From the NCBI GenBank assembly GCA_016712595.1, contig JADJQT010000001.1, positions 1,609,501 through 1,673,500 of the forward strand: a stretch of DNA of 64,000 bases, written 5' to 3'. Both the position numbers and the translations under genes were made by a program. Under the pieces are notes generated by a model that was given only the letters and a program-made list of their open reading frames with translations, was not told the origin of the DNA and searched no databases. This document shows, piece by piece, positions 44,285 through 53,049 of this stretch. The DNA comes from Rhodospirillales bacterium (GTDB lineage: Bacteria > Pseudomonadota > Alphaproteobacteria > Rhodospirillales > Defluviicoccaceae). Positions within the stretch are counted from its first letter, which is position 1. Each line of letters begins with the position of its first letter.

Positions 44285-46405
44285 TCAGGCAAGGCCGAGG
44301 GAGGAAATGGCGAGGTCGATCAGCTTGATGCCGACAAACGGCACGACCACTCCGCCAAGGCCGTAGACCAGGAGGTTGCGGCGCAGCAGGGCCGCCGCCC
44401 CGCTCGGACGATACGACACGCCGCGCAACGCCAGCGGGATCAGGGCGATGATGATCAGCGCATTGAAGATGATCGCCGATAAGATGGCGCTCTGCGGTGT
44501 CGCGAGGCCCATCACGTTGAGCGCCTGAAGCTGCGGATAGACAGCGAGGAACATCGCCGGGATGATCGCGAAGTACTTGGCGACGTCGTTGGCGATCGAG
44601 AACGTCGTCAGCGCGCCGCGGGTCATCAGCAGTTGCTTGCCGATGGCGACGATCTCGATGAGCTTGGTCGGATCACTGTCGAGATCGACCATGTTGCCGG
44701 CCTCGCGCGCGGCCATCGTACCGGTGTTCATGGCGACGCCGACGTCCGCCTGGGCCAAAGCCGGCGCATCATTGGTGCCGTCGCCGCACATCGCCACCAG
44801 CTTGCCCTTCGCCTGCTCGTCGCGGATCAGCTTGAGCTTCGCTTCCGGCGTCGCCTCGGCGAGGAAGTCATCGACGCCGGCCTCGGCGGCGATGGCAGCG
44901 GCGGTCAGCGGATTGTCGCCAGTGATCATCACCGTGCGGATGCCCATTCGGCGCAGTTCGCCAAAGCGCTCGCGGATGCCGCCCTTGACGATGTCCTTGA
45001 GGTGGATCACTCCCAGGAGCTGGCCGTTGCGGGCGACTGCGAGTGGCGTGCCGCCGGCCTTGGCCACGCGTTCGACGAGGTCCTGCAGCGCGCGCGGCGT
45101 CGGCATGTTGGGATTGCCCCTGACCAGGCGCACGTGATTGACGACCGCGTCGGCGGCGCCCTTGCGGATCTGCTGTCCGTCGACGTCGATTCCGCTCATC
45201 CGTGTCTGCGCGGTAAAGGGCACGAGGTTGGCGTGCAGCGGTGCCATCTCACGGCCGCGGAAGCCGTATTTTTCCTTCGCCAGCACGACGATCGAGCGTC
45301 CTTCCGGGGTTTCGTCGGCGAGCGAGGAGAGCTGGGCGGCGTCCGCCAGATCCCGCTCGCTCACCCCCGGCAGAGCGATGAACTCGGTCGCCTGGCGATT
45401 GCCCAGCGTGATCGTGCCGGTCTTATCGAGGAGCAGCGTGTCGACGTCGCCGGCCGCTTCGACCGCGCGCCCGGACATGGCGAGAACATTGAAGCGGACC
45501 AGCCGGTCCATTCCGGCGATGCCGATCGCCGACAGCAGTGCGCCAATGGTCGTCGGGATCAGCGTCACGAACAGCGCGACCAGCGCAATCATCGGCACCG
45601 CTCCCCCGGAGTACGCCGCAAAGCTGGGGATGGTGACGACGGCGAGCACGAAAAGAATGGTCATGCCGGCGAGCAGGATGTTGAGCGCGATCTCGTTCGG
45701 CGTTTTCTGCCGCTCGGCCCCTTCGACCAGCGCGATCATGCGGTCGAGAAAGGTCGAGCCGGGTGCCGCGGTGATCCGCACCTTGATCGAATCGGAGATC
45801 ACCTGCGTGCCGCCGGTCACCGCCGAACGGTCACCGCCACTCTCGCGGATCACCGGCGCCGATTCACCGGTGATCGCCGCCTCGTTGACGCTGGCCACAC
45901 CCTCGATCACCTCGCCGTCACCGGGGATCAGGTCGCCGGTTTCGACGAAAACGATATCGCCGGGCCTGAGGTCAAGGGCCGAAACCTGCCGCCAGGTCCC
46001 GGATTGGGGATCGTTCAGCACCTTGGCGGACGTCTCGGTGCGGGTCTTGCGCAGGCTTGCCGCCTGCGCCTTGCCGCGTCCCTCGGCGACGGCCTCCGCG
46101 AAGTTGGCGAACAGCACGGTGATCCACAGCCAGGCGATGACCTGTGCCGAAAATCCGAGATCTCCAGCGCCGGATGCCATATCGCGGACGAAGACAAGCG
46201 TGGAGAAGGTCGCGACGACGGCGACGACGAACATCACCGGGTTGCGGGCAAGCGTTCGCGGATGCAGCTTGCGGATCGACTCGACCAGCGCGCCGGAAAG
46301 GATGGCGCGATCGAAGATTGAGGCACTGCTCCGAGCGCTGCGGCTTGTCGCGATGTCCGGATCGAACGCGCCGGTGTCACGGTGGTCCGCGACGATCTTT
46401 GTCAT
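44285..46405 (-). CDS. kdpB: KdpB catalytic subunit of K+-transporting P-type ATPase
   Basis: A 706-residue P-type ATPase with phosphorylation motif DKTGTITLGNR, actuator motif VNEAAITGESAPV (TGES), hinge motif GDGTNDAPALAQADVG and the KGAADAVV nucleotide-domain motif. Seven TM helices are apparent. The Ser of the TGES loop, phosphorylated for inhibition in E. coli (Ser162), is present in ITGES. It couples ATP hydrolysis to K+ movement through KdpA. It lies 13 bp after kdpA. Confidence 0.98.
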   Translation of the reverse strand: MTKIVADHRDTGAFDPDIATSRSARSSASIFDRAILSGALVESIRKLHPRTLARNPVMFVVAVVATFSTLVFVRDMASGAGDLGFSAQVIAWLWITVLFANFAEAVAEGRGKAQAASLRKTRTETSAKVLNDPQSGTWRQVSALDLRPGDIVFVETGDLIPGDGEVIEGVASVNEAAITGESAPVIRESGGDRSAVTGGTQVISDSIKVRITAAPGSTFLDRMIALVEGAERQKTPNEIALNILLAGMTILFVLAVVTIPSFAAYSGGAVPMIALVALFVTLIPTTIGALLSAIGIAGMDRLVRFNVLAMSGRAVEAAGDVDTLLLDKTGTITLGNRQATEFIALPGVSERDLADAAQLSSLADETPEGRSIVVLAKEKYGFRGREMAPLHANLVPFTAQTRMSGIDVDGQQIRKGAADAVVNHVRLVRGNPNMPTPRALQDLVERVAKAGGTPLAVARNGQLLGVIHLKDIVKGGIRERFGELRRMGIRTVMITGDNPLTAAAIAAEAGVDDFLAEATPEAKLKLIRDEQAKGKLVAMCGDGTNDAPALAQADVGVAMNTGTMAAREAGNMVDLDSDPTKLIEIVAIGKQLLMTRGALTTFSIANDVAKYFAIIPAMFLAVYPQLQALNVMGLATPQSAILSAIIFNALIIIALIPLALRGVSYRPSGAAALLRRNLLVYGLGGVVVPFVGIKLIDLAISSLGLA

Positions 46406-46418
46406 GATCGTGCCCTCT

Positions 46419-48128
46419 TCAAAACGTCAGCCCGGCCAGCATCGCGAGATGCTCGGCGACGGGACCGAGGGCGAGAGCGGGGAAGAAGGTCAGGCCGCCG
46501 ACGATCAGCACGACGCCGATCAGCAGACCGACGAACAGCGGGCCATCCGTCGGAAAGGTGCCTTGTGACGCATGCAGGGTTCTCTTGGCTGCGAGGGCGC
46601 CGGCGATTGCCAGCATCGGAATGATCACGAGGAAACGGCCGACGAACATCGCCAACGCCAGCGCAAGATTGTAGAACGTGGTGTTTCCGCTGAGCGCGGC
46701 GAAGGCACTGCCGTTGTTGGCGGCGGCCGACGTGAACGCGTAGAGCACCTCGCTGAATCCATGAGGGCCGGCGTTCAGGATGCTCGCGGTGCCCGCCGGC
46801 AGCACCACGGCGACGGCGGTCAGCACCAGCATCATCAGTGGCAGGCAGAGGATTGCAAGCATCGCCATCTTTACCTCGCGTGTCTCGATCTTCTTGCCGA
46901 GGTACTCGGGCGTGCGGCCGACCATCAGCCCGGCGATGAACACGGTAAGGACGGCGAACAGCAGCATGCCGTAGAGCCCGGCGCCGACGCCGCCCACGAT
47001 CACCTCGCCGAGTTGCATGTTGATCAGCGGGATCATCCCGCCCAGCGGCATGAAGCTGTCGTGCATGGCGTTGACGGCGCCGCACGATGCCGCGGTGGTG
47101 ATCGTCGCAAACAGCGCCGACAGGGCGATGCCGAAGCGCACCTCCTTGCCTTCCATGTTTCCGGCAGAGGCATCGACACCGAGTGCCGCCAGCGCCGGGC
47201 TGGTCTGCGCCTCGGCCCAATAGGTGATGGCGACGCCGGCCGCGAACAGGATCAGCATCGCGCCGAGGATCGCCCACCCCTGCCGCTCATTGCCTACCAT
47301 GCGGCCGAAGACGTTGGTCAGGGCGGCGCCGATGGCGAGGATCGCCAGCATCTGGACGAGGTTGGACAGTGCCGTCGGGTTCTCGTAAGGGTGGGCCGCG
47401 TTGGCATTGAAGAATCCGCCGCCGTTGGTGCCGAGCATCTTGATGGCGACCTGGCTCGCGACCGGACCCTGAGCGATGACTTGCCGCGTTCCCTCCAGCG
47501 TCGTCGCCTGTGCAAAGGCGTCGAGGTTTTGCGGTACGCCCTGAGAGACGAGAACCAGGGCGATGACGATCGACAGCGGCAGCAGCAGGTAAAGGGTGAT
47601 GCGGGTGAGATCGACCCAGAAGTTGCCGATGGTCGTCGCCGACTGGTGGGCAAAACCACGGACCAGTGCGATGGCGAGCGCGATGCCGGTGGCGGCGGAC
47701 AGAAAGTTCTGCACGGTGAGCCCGGCCATCTGCACCAGATAACTCATCGTCGCCTCACCGCTGTAGTTCTGCCAGTTGGTGTTGGTCACGAAGCTGATCG
47801 CGGTGTTCAGCGCAAGGTCGGGGGGCACCGCTGCCATCGCCTGCGGGTTCAGCGGCAGGTCCGCCTGCAGGCGCTGCAGCGCGTACAGCACCACGACGCC
47901 CGCGAGGTTGAACATCAGCATGGCGAGCGCGTAGGTGAGCCAGTGCTGTTCCGTCGAAGGCTGGACGCCGGCGGCGCGATAGAGCACGCGCTCGATCGGC
48001 GCGAGCACCCACGAAAGCGGGGGTCGCCTACCAGACACAACCAGGGTGATATAGCCGCCCAAAGGCCGGGTGAGAGCGAGGATGAGGGCGACGTAAAGGG
48101 CGATCTGCACCCACCCGACGAGGGTCAT
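46419..48128 (-). CDS. kdpA: KdpA K+-translocating subunit
   Basis: A 569-residue membrane protein of the superfamily of K+ transporters. Selectivity-filter segments are visible as TNTNWQNY (first pore loop), GTNGGGFFNANAAHPYENP (second), SCGAVNAMHDSF (third) and NNGSAFAAL (fourth). Ten TM helices are expected. The length is normal for KdpA. It binds K+ with high affinity and passes it to KdpB through the intersubunit tunnel. It starts 11 bp after kdpF. Confidence 0.98.
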   Translation of the reverse strand: MTLVGWVQIALYVALILALTRPLGGYITLVVSGRRPPLSWVLAPIERVLYRAAGVQPSTEQHWLTYALAMLMFNLAGVVVLYALQRLQADLPLNPQAMAAVPPDLALNTAISFVTNTNWQNYSGEATMSYLVQMAGLTVQNFLSAATGIALAIALVRGFAHQSATTIGNFWVDLTRITLYLLLPLSIVIALVLVSQGVPQNLDAFAQATTLEGTRQVIAQGPVASQVAIKMLGTNGGGFFNANAAHPYENPTALSNLVQMLAILAIGAALTNVFGRMVGNERQGWAILGAMLILFAAGVAITYWAEAQTSPALAALGVDASAGNMEGKEVRFGIALSALFATITTAASCGAVNAMHDSFMPLGGMIPLINMQLGEVIVGGVGAGLYGMLLFAVLTVFIAGLMVGRTPEYLGKKIETREVKMAMLAILCLPLMMLVLTAVAVVLPAGTASILNAGPHGFSEVLYAFTSAAANNGSAFAALSGNTTFYNLALALAMFVGRFLVIIPMLAIAGALAAKRTLHASQGTFPTDGPLFVGLLIGVVLIVGGLTFFPALALGPVAEHLAMLAGLTF

Positions 48129-48139
48129 GGGACGCTCCC

Positions 48140-48229
48140 TCAGAACCGTTCGGGCCGGACAAGGGCGAAGACGAGGTAGACGAGAATGGCCAATGCCACG
48201 CCGCCGCCCAGCACATAATCGATCAGCAT
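48140..48229 (-). CDS. kdpF: KdpF small membrane subunit
   Basis: A 29-residue single-TM peptide, MLIDYVLGGGVALAILVYLV followed by FALVRPERF, matching KdpF in length, the MxxDYxLG start and the RPE(R/K)F end. KdpF sits at the KdpA-KdpB interface and stabilises the complex. It is the first canonical gene of kdpFABC, 11 bp ahead of kdpA. Confidence 0.92.
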   Translation of the reverse strand: MLIDYVLGGGVALAILVYLVFALVRPERF

Positions 48230-48236
48230 CGGATAA

Positions 48237-48320
48237 TCACAGCCGCTCACAGACAAACGCATACGCGGCGGCGCCCGCGAAGGCCGCAACGACCGCAATC
48301 AGGGCGAAGGCATCGAGCAT
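48237..48320 (-). CDS. 27-residue membrane peptide upstream of kdpF
   Basis: An ATG at 48320 opens a frame for MLDAFALIAVVAAFAGAAAY then AFVCERL, a single hydrophobic helix with a short Cys-Glu-Arg-Leu tail, ending 7 bp before the kdpF start codon. AACGGATGGGAAA precedes it, giving GGATGGGA as ribosome site. Similar tiny peptides ending in (C/T)(D/E)RL are found before kdpF in other proteobacteria, as far as I recall. The function is unknown. By position it may be an extra KdpFABC subunit or a translational leader. Confidence 0.6.
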   Translation of the reverse strand: MLDAFALIAVVAAFAGAAAYAFVCERL

Positions 48321-48435
48321 TTGAAGTTTCCCATCCGTTACCGAGCAACATGACGTCGCGTGCATAAAGAAACGAGCCGGAACGAGCCCGTTTCATGTAG
48401 GAATCCCGTATATATTTTGAGCAACCTAAGGTAGC

Positions 48436-48530
48436 ATCAGAAGTTGTAACTGACTCCGAGCGCACCCGACGGGGCATAGTCCCACCAACCCGCCTCAAGC
48501 CGGATTGGTCTGATAACTTCGTTTACAACA
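48436..48530 (-). pseudogene. Outer-membrane porin C-terminal fragment
   Basis: The minus-strand frame ends RPIRLEAGWWDYAPSGALG followed by VSYNF and a stop. A terminal beta-strand with C-terminal Phe is the assembly signal of outer-membrane barrels, and this ending resembles alphaproteobacterial porins. No upstream barrel sequence remains in frame. Confidence 0.55.
48494..48517 (+). repeat. 24-bp direct repeat, copy A
   Basis: 22 of 24 bases match 49019-49042. On the minus strand both encode (I/V)RPI(R/Q)LE(A/S). They bracket the orphan antitoxin gene at a distance of 525 bp. Confidence 0.65.
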
Positions 48531-48568
48531 ACGCCAGCCTCGTCTCGGCCACGATCACGCGCAGTGTT

Positions 48569-49018
48569 GTGGCTCTGAAATGGAGCCGGTTTGCTACCAG
48601 CGGTAAGCCGGTAGATCTGTCGATCAAAAACGCGCCGGACGATGTGATCCAGTGGCTGAAAGCATGTGCGGCGCGGCATCATCGCTCCCTCCAGCGGGAA
48701 CTGCTCGCCCTTATCGAGGAGGCTGTGCGGACGCCGCAAATGCTATCGGCCGCGGAGGTGCTGGCCAAAGTGCGCCGACTTGACCTGAGCACGCCGGGGG
48801 AGGCGGAAGCCATCGCCGCGCGGCTGTCCGGGGCAAGCCACGCAACCCCACGCTCTCTCTCTATGGTAGCCAATATCGCTGTTAAGAAATTGTGGCGGCT
48901 CTTTGAACAGCAGGATGCTCTGCTGGGGAGGGGGTGCGCGTATCGTGGCCGACTCTCGATCGAGAATTCTACGGAAGGAATTTTGCGTTCGCCGAAGCCA
49001 CCGATCATCCACGCCTGA
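48569..49018 (+). CDS. FitA/Arc-type ribbon-helix-helix protein, orphan antitoxin-like
   Basis: A 149-residue frame from GTG 48569. Residues about 14-52 (KPVDLSIKNAPDDVIQWLKA and RRSLQRELL-type helix HHRSLQRELLALIEEAVR) are a ribbon-helix-helix of the FitA/Arc antitoxin type. Such proteins normally number about 75-90 residues and precede a VapC/FitB PIN toxin. No PIN-domain gene follows. The C-terminal 60 residues (KKLWRLFEQQDALLGRG...) are of unclear origin and include sequence antisense to a neighbouring fragment. The true protein may start later and end unnaturally after loss of the toxin gene. Confidence 0.6.
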   Translation: MALKWSRFATSGKPVDLSIKNAPDDVIQWLKACAARHHRSLQRELLALIEEAVRTPQMLSAAEVLAKVRRLDLSTPGEAEAIAARLSGASHATPRSLSMVANIAVKKLWRLFEQQDALLGRGCAYRGRLSIENSTEGILRSPKPPIIHA

Positions 49019-49042
49019 CTCAAGCTGGATTGGTCTGACAAC
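49019..49042 (+). repeat. 24-bp direct repeat, copy B
   Basis: Matches 48494-48517 at 22 of 24 positions. The antisense reading STPREVVRPIQLESG looks like a second porin-tail fragment. Confidence 0.65.
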
Positions 49043-49253
49043 CTCCCGTGGAGTTGAAAAAGTGTACAGCTGCAAGGGCATAAACTCGCCTCTTGCCAAT
49101 AACGGGCATTTAGTATACCTATTTTTAATCAGGTATATTATTTGCCTGTTTTGCCTCGAGAAGGCGTCCGAGTGTCGCGGGGCGCCGGGGCGCGAAGGCC
49201 GTGGCCCTCGCGTCGGACGCTCTCCGGTGAAACTAAGGAAGAGGAGGAAGGCG

Positions 49254-49634
49254 ATGGAATTCGAAGCTTGGAAGACAGCCTTGATCGAAGAGATCGAGAC
49301 CGCTGCCGAAGGGCGGGCGGAACACGTCCTCGCCCGTCCGGACGATCCGCGCATCGAGAAGAGCCAGAAGGCGTTGTTCGATCTCGCCGAGCAGCTCAGG
49401 GCATTACCGCCAGACTACGCCCCGCTCAAGACGCTGTTCACCGAGGAAAGCGAACTCTCGAACTTGATGAGGGCGACAGTGGGGGAGCCGGAGCGCCGCT
49501 ATCGCGACGCCAAAGAGGGCCTGCTGGCGGCTTACGGTATCGATCACGAGCCTTTCGAGAATATCACTCAGTTTCTCAAGGTCTTGCGCGACCGTGTCGA
49601 CGAGACGATCAGCGAATATCGCCTTCGCGCCTGA
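49254..49634 (+). CDS. Conserved hypothetical soluble protein
   Basis: A 126-residue, acidic, helix-rich protein starting MEFEAWKTALIEEIETAAEG with a strong GAGGAGGAAG ribosome site, so expression is likely. No signal peptide, Cys or metal motif. I do not recognise the family. It precedes the sulfur-redox genes on the same strand by about 260 bp, which is not close enough to claim an operon. Confidence 0.65.
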   Translation: MEFEAWKTALIEEIETAAEGRAEHVLARPDDPRIEKSQKALFDLAEQLRALPPDYAPLKTLFTEESELSNLMRATVGEPERRYRDAKEGLLAAYGIDHEPFENITQFLKVLRDRVDETISEYRLRA

Positions 49635-49896
49635 CGGGACTGATTGAGGGCTCGCAAGGATCGCTATACTCGAACCTCCCGGCTTCGGGAGCCGACAGGC
49701 CGGTTTGAATGCCTGTTTGCGATATCGGGGCTAAAAGGTGCTCAAGCCGGGATTTTGAAGGGCCTGATCAGGAAGGGAAGCCCGGCCGCAAGGTCGCCAG
49801 CATCGGCGACCGTAAGCCGCAATTCGGTCTGTTTGCCGGCTGCGGCTGGGGCACCCATCGAAGCACAGAGTCCCGTGAAGTGCGAGGTTAGCGAGA

Positions 49897-50034
49897 ATGA
49901 AGATTGCCGTTACCAGTCAAAACTTTCGGACCATTACGCCGCATGCGGGCAAGAACCGTCGGTTCCTCGTATACGAAGCCGCCGAGGGTGGCGATCCCCT
50001 CGAAGCCCAAGGACAAGAAGAGGCAATCCGATGA
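49897..50034 (+). CDS. Truncated NifX/NafY-like (dinitrogenase cofactor domain) peptide
   Basis: A 45-residue frame MKIAVTSQNFRTITPHAGKN..RRFLVYEAAEGG, matching the first third of small NifB/NifX-family iron-molybdenum-cluster-binding proteins, which are about 110-130 residues. It ends LEAQGQEEAIR at a TGA that overlaps the next ATG (ATGA), so the short form is cleanly coupled to the downstream reductase. It could be a deletion remnant or a real minimal peptide. AGCGAG precedes the start. Confidence 0.6.
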   Translation: MKIAVTSQNFRTITPHAGKNRRFLVYEAAEGGDPLEAQGQEEAIR

Positions 50035-51788
50035 CCAGCCGCATCATCATCGTCGGCGGTGTTGCAGCGGGCGCGTCAGCCGCAGCGAAAGCGCGACGGA
50101 CAAACGAGTCCGTCGAAATCGTCATGTTCGATCGTGGACCGTACATGAGCTACGCCAACTGCGGATTACCCTACCGCGTGGGCGGAGAGATCGCGTCGCG
50201 CGACGCCTTGTTTGTCAGCAACCCCGAGCGCTTCACCGGGTACTTCAACGTGGACGTGCGGTTGAACACTGCCATCGAGGCGATCCGCGCCAGCGAGCGC
50301 ACCGTGGCCTACATCGACCCTGAGACCGGCCCGGCCACGCTCACTTACGATCGTCTGATCCTCGCCACCGGCACGGTTCCGATCGTGCCGCCCATCAAGG
50401 GTCTCGATGGCCCCAACATGTTCTACTGCCGGACGGTGCCCGACGTGGACGCGATCATGCTGCGCCTCTCGCAGCTGCTACCGCGTGAGGGAAAGGATGG
50501 GGCGTTCTTGAACGTGAAGGACGCCGGCCTCCAGGCGCTCGTCATTGGCGGCGGGTACATCGGACTCGAATGTGCCGAGCAGCTCATGCGGCGGGGCTTT
50601 CGGGTGACCGTCGTGGAAGCACAGGACCAGCTCATGGGGCCGCTCGACAAGGAGATGGCCTATCCGATCGAGCTGGAGCTGCGCGAAGCGGGGGTTGGTG
50701 TCATCCTCAATGATGGCGTGGCCTTTATCAACGCCGCTGGCAACCGTTCGAAGGCGACGCTGAAGAGCGGTCATGAGGTGACGTTCGACATCGCGATCAT
50801 CGGCACTGGCGTTCGCCCCAACGTTGAACTGGCGAAGTCAGCGGGGCTGCGACTCGGCAAGACCGGCGCGATCGCCGTCGATGCGCGCCAGCGGACGTCC
50901 GATCCGCTCATTTTTGCCGCTGGCGACAACTGTGAAGCCGTGTTCTTGCCGACGAACGATGCAGTGAACATTCCGCTGGCCGGTCCCGCCAATAAGCAGG
51001 GGCGCATCGCCGGTCAGAATGCCGCCATGGATCTTGCCGGCGCCGCACAGGATGACCCCCGGCGTCTACGCATGCGCGGCGTGCTTGGCACCGCCATCGT
51101 TCGCGTCGGTGGGCTCGTCGCCGGTGGAACCGGGCTTGGCGAAAAGATGGCGAGACGAGCCGGGATCGATGTCGCGGTCGCTTACGTCGTCGGCCCGAAC
51201 CACGCCAGCTACTACCCCGGTGCCAAGCCGATGCTGTTGAAGCTGCTCTATGCGCCCGGCGACGGGCGCGTGCTCGGCGCGCAAGCCGTCGGCCAGGAGG
51301 GTATCGACAAGCGGCTCGACGTCCTTGCGACCGCCATTCATGCCGGTATGTCGGTGGAGGATCTGGAGGGACTCGATCTCTGCTACGCGCCCCCCTTTGG
51401 CTCCGCCAAAGATGTCGCCGTGATGGCCGGCTTCGTTGCTGCCAATGCCTATCGCGGAGCCAGCCCTGGCGCCTCACCGCTCACGTTGTTGAACGAGCAG
51501 GCGAGCGAGACGCCGCCCTTCCTCGCTGATGTCCGGACCCGGCGCGAATTCGCAGATGGCCACTTGCCGGGGGCGATCAACATTCCCCTCGACGAACTGC
51601 GCGAGCGTCTGGACGAGATTCCGCGGGAAGGGGCAGTCGTGCTGCAATGCGGAAGCGGATATCGCAGCTACCTCGCCCAACAGATCCTGCTGAACAGCGG
51701 ATGGAGTGATGTTCGCAACCTCTACGGCGGATATGGTCTGGCCAAGCGCATCTACAGCATGACCAAGGCTGCGATGACATCATCATAA
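50031..51788 (+). CDS. FAD/NAD(P) pyridine nucleotide-disulfide oxidoreductase with C-terminal rhodanese (CoA-disulfide/persulfide reductase-like)
   Basis: A 585-residue protein. The FAD site IIIVGGVAAGASAAAKARR (about 4-22), active-site Cys in SYANCGLPYRVGG (about 44), NAD site LVIGGGYIGLECAEQLMRRG, second FAD motif LIFAAGDNCEAV, a dimerisation domain, and a C-terminal rhodanese domain (about 480-575) with catalytic Cys in VVLQCGSGYRS are all present. This is the layout of CoADR-RHD/Npsr-type enzymes that reduce CoA persulfide, polysulfide or CoA disulfide. The ATG at 50031 follows AGAAGAGG and overlaps the NifX-like stop. DsrE and a CxxCH protein follow, supporting a sulfane-sulfur role. 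Confidence 0.92.
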   Translation: MTSRIIIVGGVAAGASAAAKARRTNESVEIVMFDRGPYMSYANCGLPYRVGGEIASRDALFVSNPERFTGYFNVDVRLNTAIEAIRASERTVAYIDPETGPATLTYDRLILATGTVPIVPPIKGLDGPNMFYCRTVPDVDAIMLRLSQLLPREGKDGAFLNVKDAGLQALVIGGGYIGLECAEQLMRRGFRVTVVEAQDQLMGPLDKEMAYPIELELREAGVGVILNDGVAFINAAGNRSKATLKSGHEVTFDIAIIGTGVRPNVELAKSAGLRLGKTGAIAVDARQRTSDPLIFAAGDNCEAVFLPTNDAVNIPLAGPANKQGRIAGQNAAMDLAGAAQDDPRRLRMRGVLGTAIVRVGGLVAGGTGLGEKMARRAGIDVAVAYVVGPNHASYYPGAKPMLLKLLYAPGDGRVLGAQAVGQEGIDKRLDVLATAIHAGMSVEDLEGLDLCYAPPFGSAKDVAVMAGFVAANAYRGASPGASPLTLLNEQASETPPFLADVRTRREFADGHLPGAINIPLDELRERLDEIPREGAVVLQCGSGYRSYLAQQILLNSGWSDVRNLYGGYGLAKRIYSMTKAAMTSS

Positions 51789-51872
51789 CCGTTGTGGCGC
51801 GTCCGTAAGTGTTCATGGAGGGATTGGACATATGCGGTTCATTTTGAAACGGACAGTGTAGGGGAGCGGACC

Positions 51873-52286
51873 ATGGTGCGGACAATCTTAGCGGTCTTCG
51901 CGCTGCTTACTTTTCTGATGACGGGGCCCGTGTCAGCTGATGCCGGCGGCTCGCTTTTCGTCAACCTGACAAGCGACGAGAACCATCGTGCGGACATGGC
52001 GATGGGGTTCGCCAAGGCGATGATGGAACGTGGCCACCCGCTGACCGTCTGGCTGAACGATAAGGGTGTGCTGCTGGCGTCCCGGGAGCACGCCGGCACG
52101 TTCGCCGAACAACAGAAGATGCTGGCCGAGTTGATGACCAGGGGCGCCACCGTCATCGTCTGCCCGATGTGCATGAAGCACTACGGCGTCAAGGACGGCG
52201 ATCTGATCGAGGGTGTAAAGGTGGGCAACCCGGACATGACCAGCGGCCTGTTGTTCAAGGACGGCACCCAGACGCTGACCTGGTGA
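51873..52286 (+). CDS. Exported DsrE-family protein
   Basis: A 137-residue protein with an N-terminal signal peptide (VRTILAVFALLTFLMTGPVSA) and a DsrE/DsrF-like domain: LFVNLTSDENHRADMAMGFA, HPLTVWLNDKGVLL and VIVCPMCMKHYGV. Two cysteines in CPMC are candidates for sulfur binding. DsrE-like proteins bind or transfer sulfane sulfur. A GGGGAGCGG ribosome site precedes ATG 51873. It lies 84 bp after the reductase. Confidence 0.85.
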   Translation: MVRTILAVFALLTFLMTGPVSADAGGSLFVNLTSDENHRADMAMGFAKAMMERGHPLTVWLNDKGVLLASREHAGTFAEQQKMLAELMTRGATVIVCPMCMKHYGVKDGDLIEGVKVGNPDMTSGLLFKDGTQTLTW

Positions 52287-52454
52287 CTCCGACTTGATGA
52301 CGCTCCTGGGGGGCTCGTAAGAGCGGGCGATCATCGTTGAACGCGGAAATGCATTGACGCGGGCGGGGCTCGGCAATGGCTGCGATTGCCGGCGTGTTGG
52401 TGGCAGTCCCCGCGTTATCGTCGTGGCCGTGCCTGCGATGAGGAGGAGGGAGAG

Positions 52455-52883
52455 ATGCGTTCGTACACTGCGGGTGGCTTGCTCCTTGCCGCGCTGACGG
52501 CGATGCCCGCCGCGGCTGAGGATCCGCGCACGCCGGTGGAACTGCCGCCCGACGTGCGCGCGGCATTCATGGAGGAGATGCGTCATCATATGGACTCGCT
52601 CGACGACGTGATCGCAGCTCTGGCCGCCGCTGACTTCGCCGGGGCCGCGAAGGTCGCGAGAACCGCGCTGGCGATTGGTGGCGGCAAAGGGTTCGGCCGG
52701 TTCATGCCCATCGAGTTCCGCGAGATGGGCATGGCCATGCACCGCGCCGCCGTAGACTTCGCCGATGCCGCTGCGTCTGTGCCGGCAGAGCCGTCCGGCG
52801 CCGACTGGAAAAAGACAATAAGCGCCCTTGAGGACATTTCAGCCCAATGCCGTGCCTGCCACGCGGTCTTCAGAGTCGAGTAG
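52455..52883 (+). CDS. Exported CxxCH protein, cytochrome c'-like
   Basis: A 142-residue protein with a cleavable signal (LLLAALTAMPAAAE), a helical body (MEEMRHHMDSLDDVIAALAA) and a C-terminal haem-binding motif CRACH. A single CxxCH near the C-terminus of a four-helix protein is the pattern of cytochrome c' / b562-type class II cytochromes. AGGAGGAGGGAGAG precedes the ATG. It probably serves as a periplasmic electron carrier or haem sensor for the adjacent sulfur-redox genes (inference from position). Confidence 0.82.
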   Translation: MRSYTAGGLLLAALTAMPAAAEDPRTPVELPPDVRAAFMEEMRHHMDSLDDVIAALAAADFAGAAKVARTALAIGGGKGFGRFMPIEFREMGMAMHRAAVDFADAAASVPAEPSGADWKKTISALEDISAQCRACHAVFRVE

Positions 52884-53049
52884 TGGGCGAAGATGGCTCG
52901 CCGATTATGCTTCGAGTTCATAGTGCCGCTCACCACCGGATCTGCGGGCGAGATACGCCGGCATGGGGGGAGCGCGCATATGAATGCTGTTTCGTGGCGT
53001 TGATGAAATGCTCGGGCGCCTGTGTGCGCGTCCGGCACTAATTACAGCG

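Larger units (their letters stand above)
48321..48568. other. Intergenic region upstream of the kdp operon, with porin-tail fragment
   Basis: The region just upstream of 48320 is AT-richer (48340-48430) and should contain the kdp promoter and KdpE site. I could not pick a confident KdpE box. The rest is the porin fragment listed separately. Confidence 0.4.

Noticed and set aside
44633..48179. Long plus-strand frames (562 and 535 codons) antisense to kdpB and kdpA
   Set aside because: They mirror the third-base GC bias of the kdp genes and have His/Arg/Asp-rich, low-complexity translations without domains. The minus-strand frames are unmistakable KdpA and KdpB.
50031..52883. Assignment of the sulfur-redox genes to a dissimilatory Dsr or Sox pathway
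   Set aside because: Only a DsrE-like protein and a rhodanese-fused reductase are present. No DsrAB, SoxYZ or similar core genes occur in the window.
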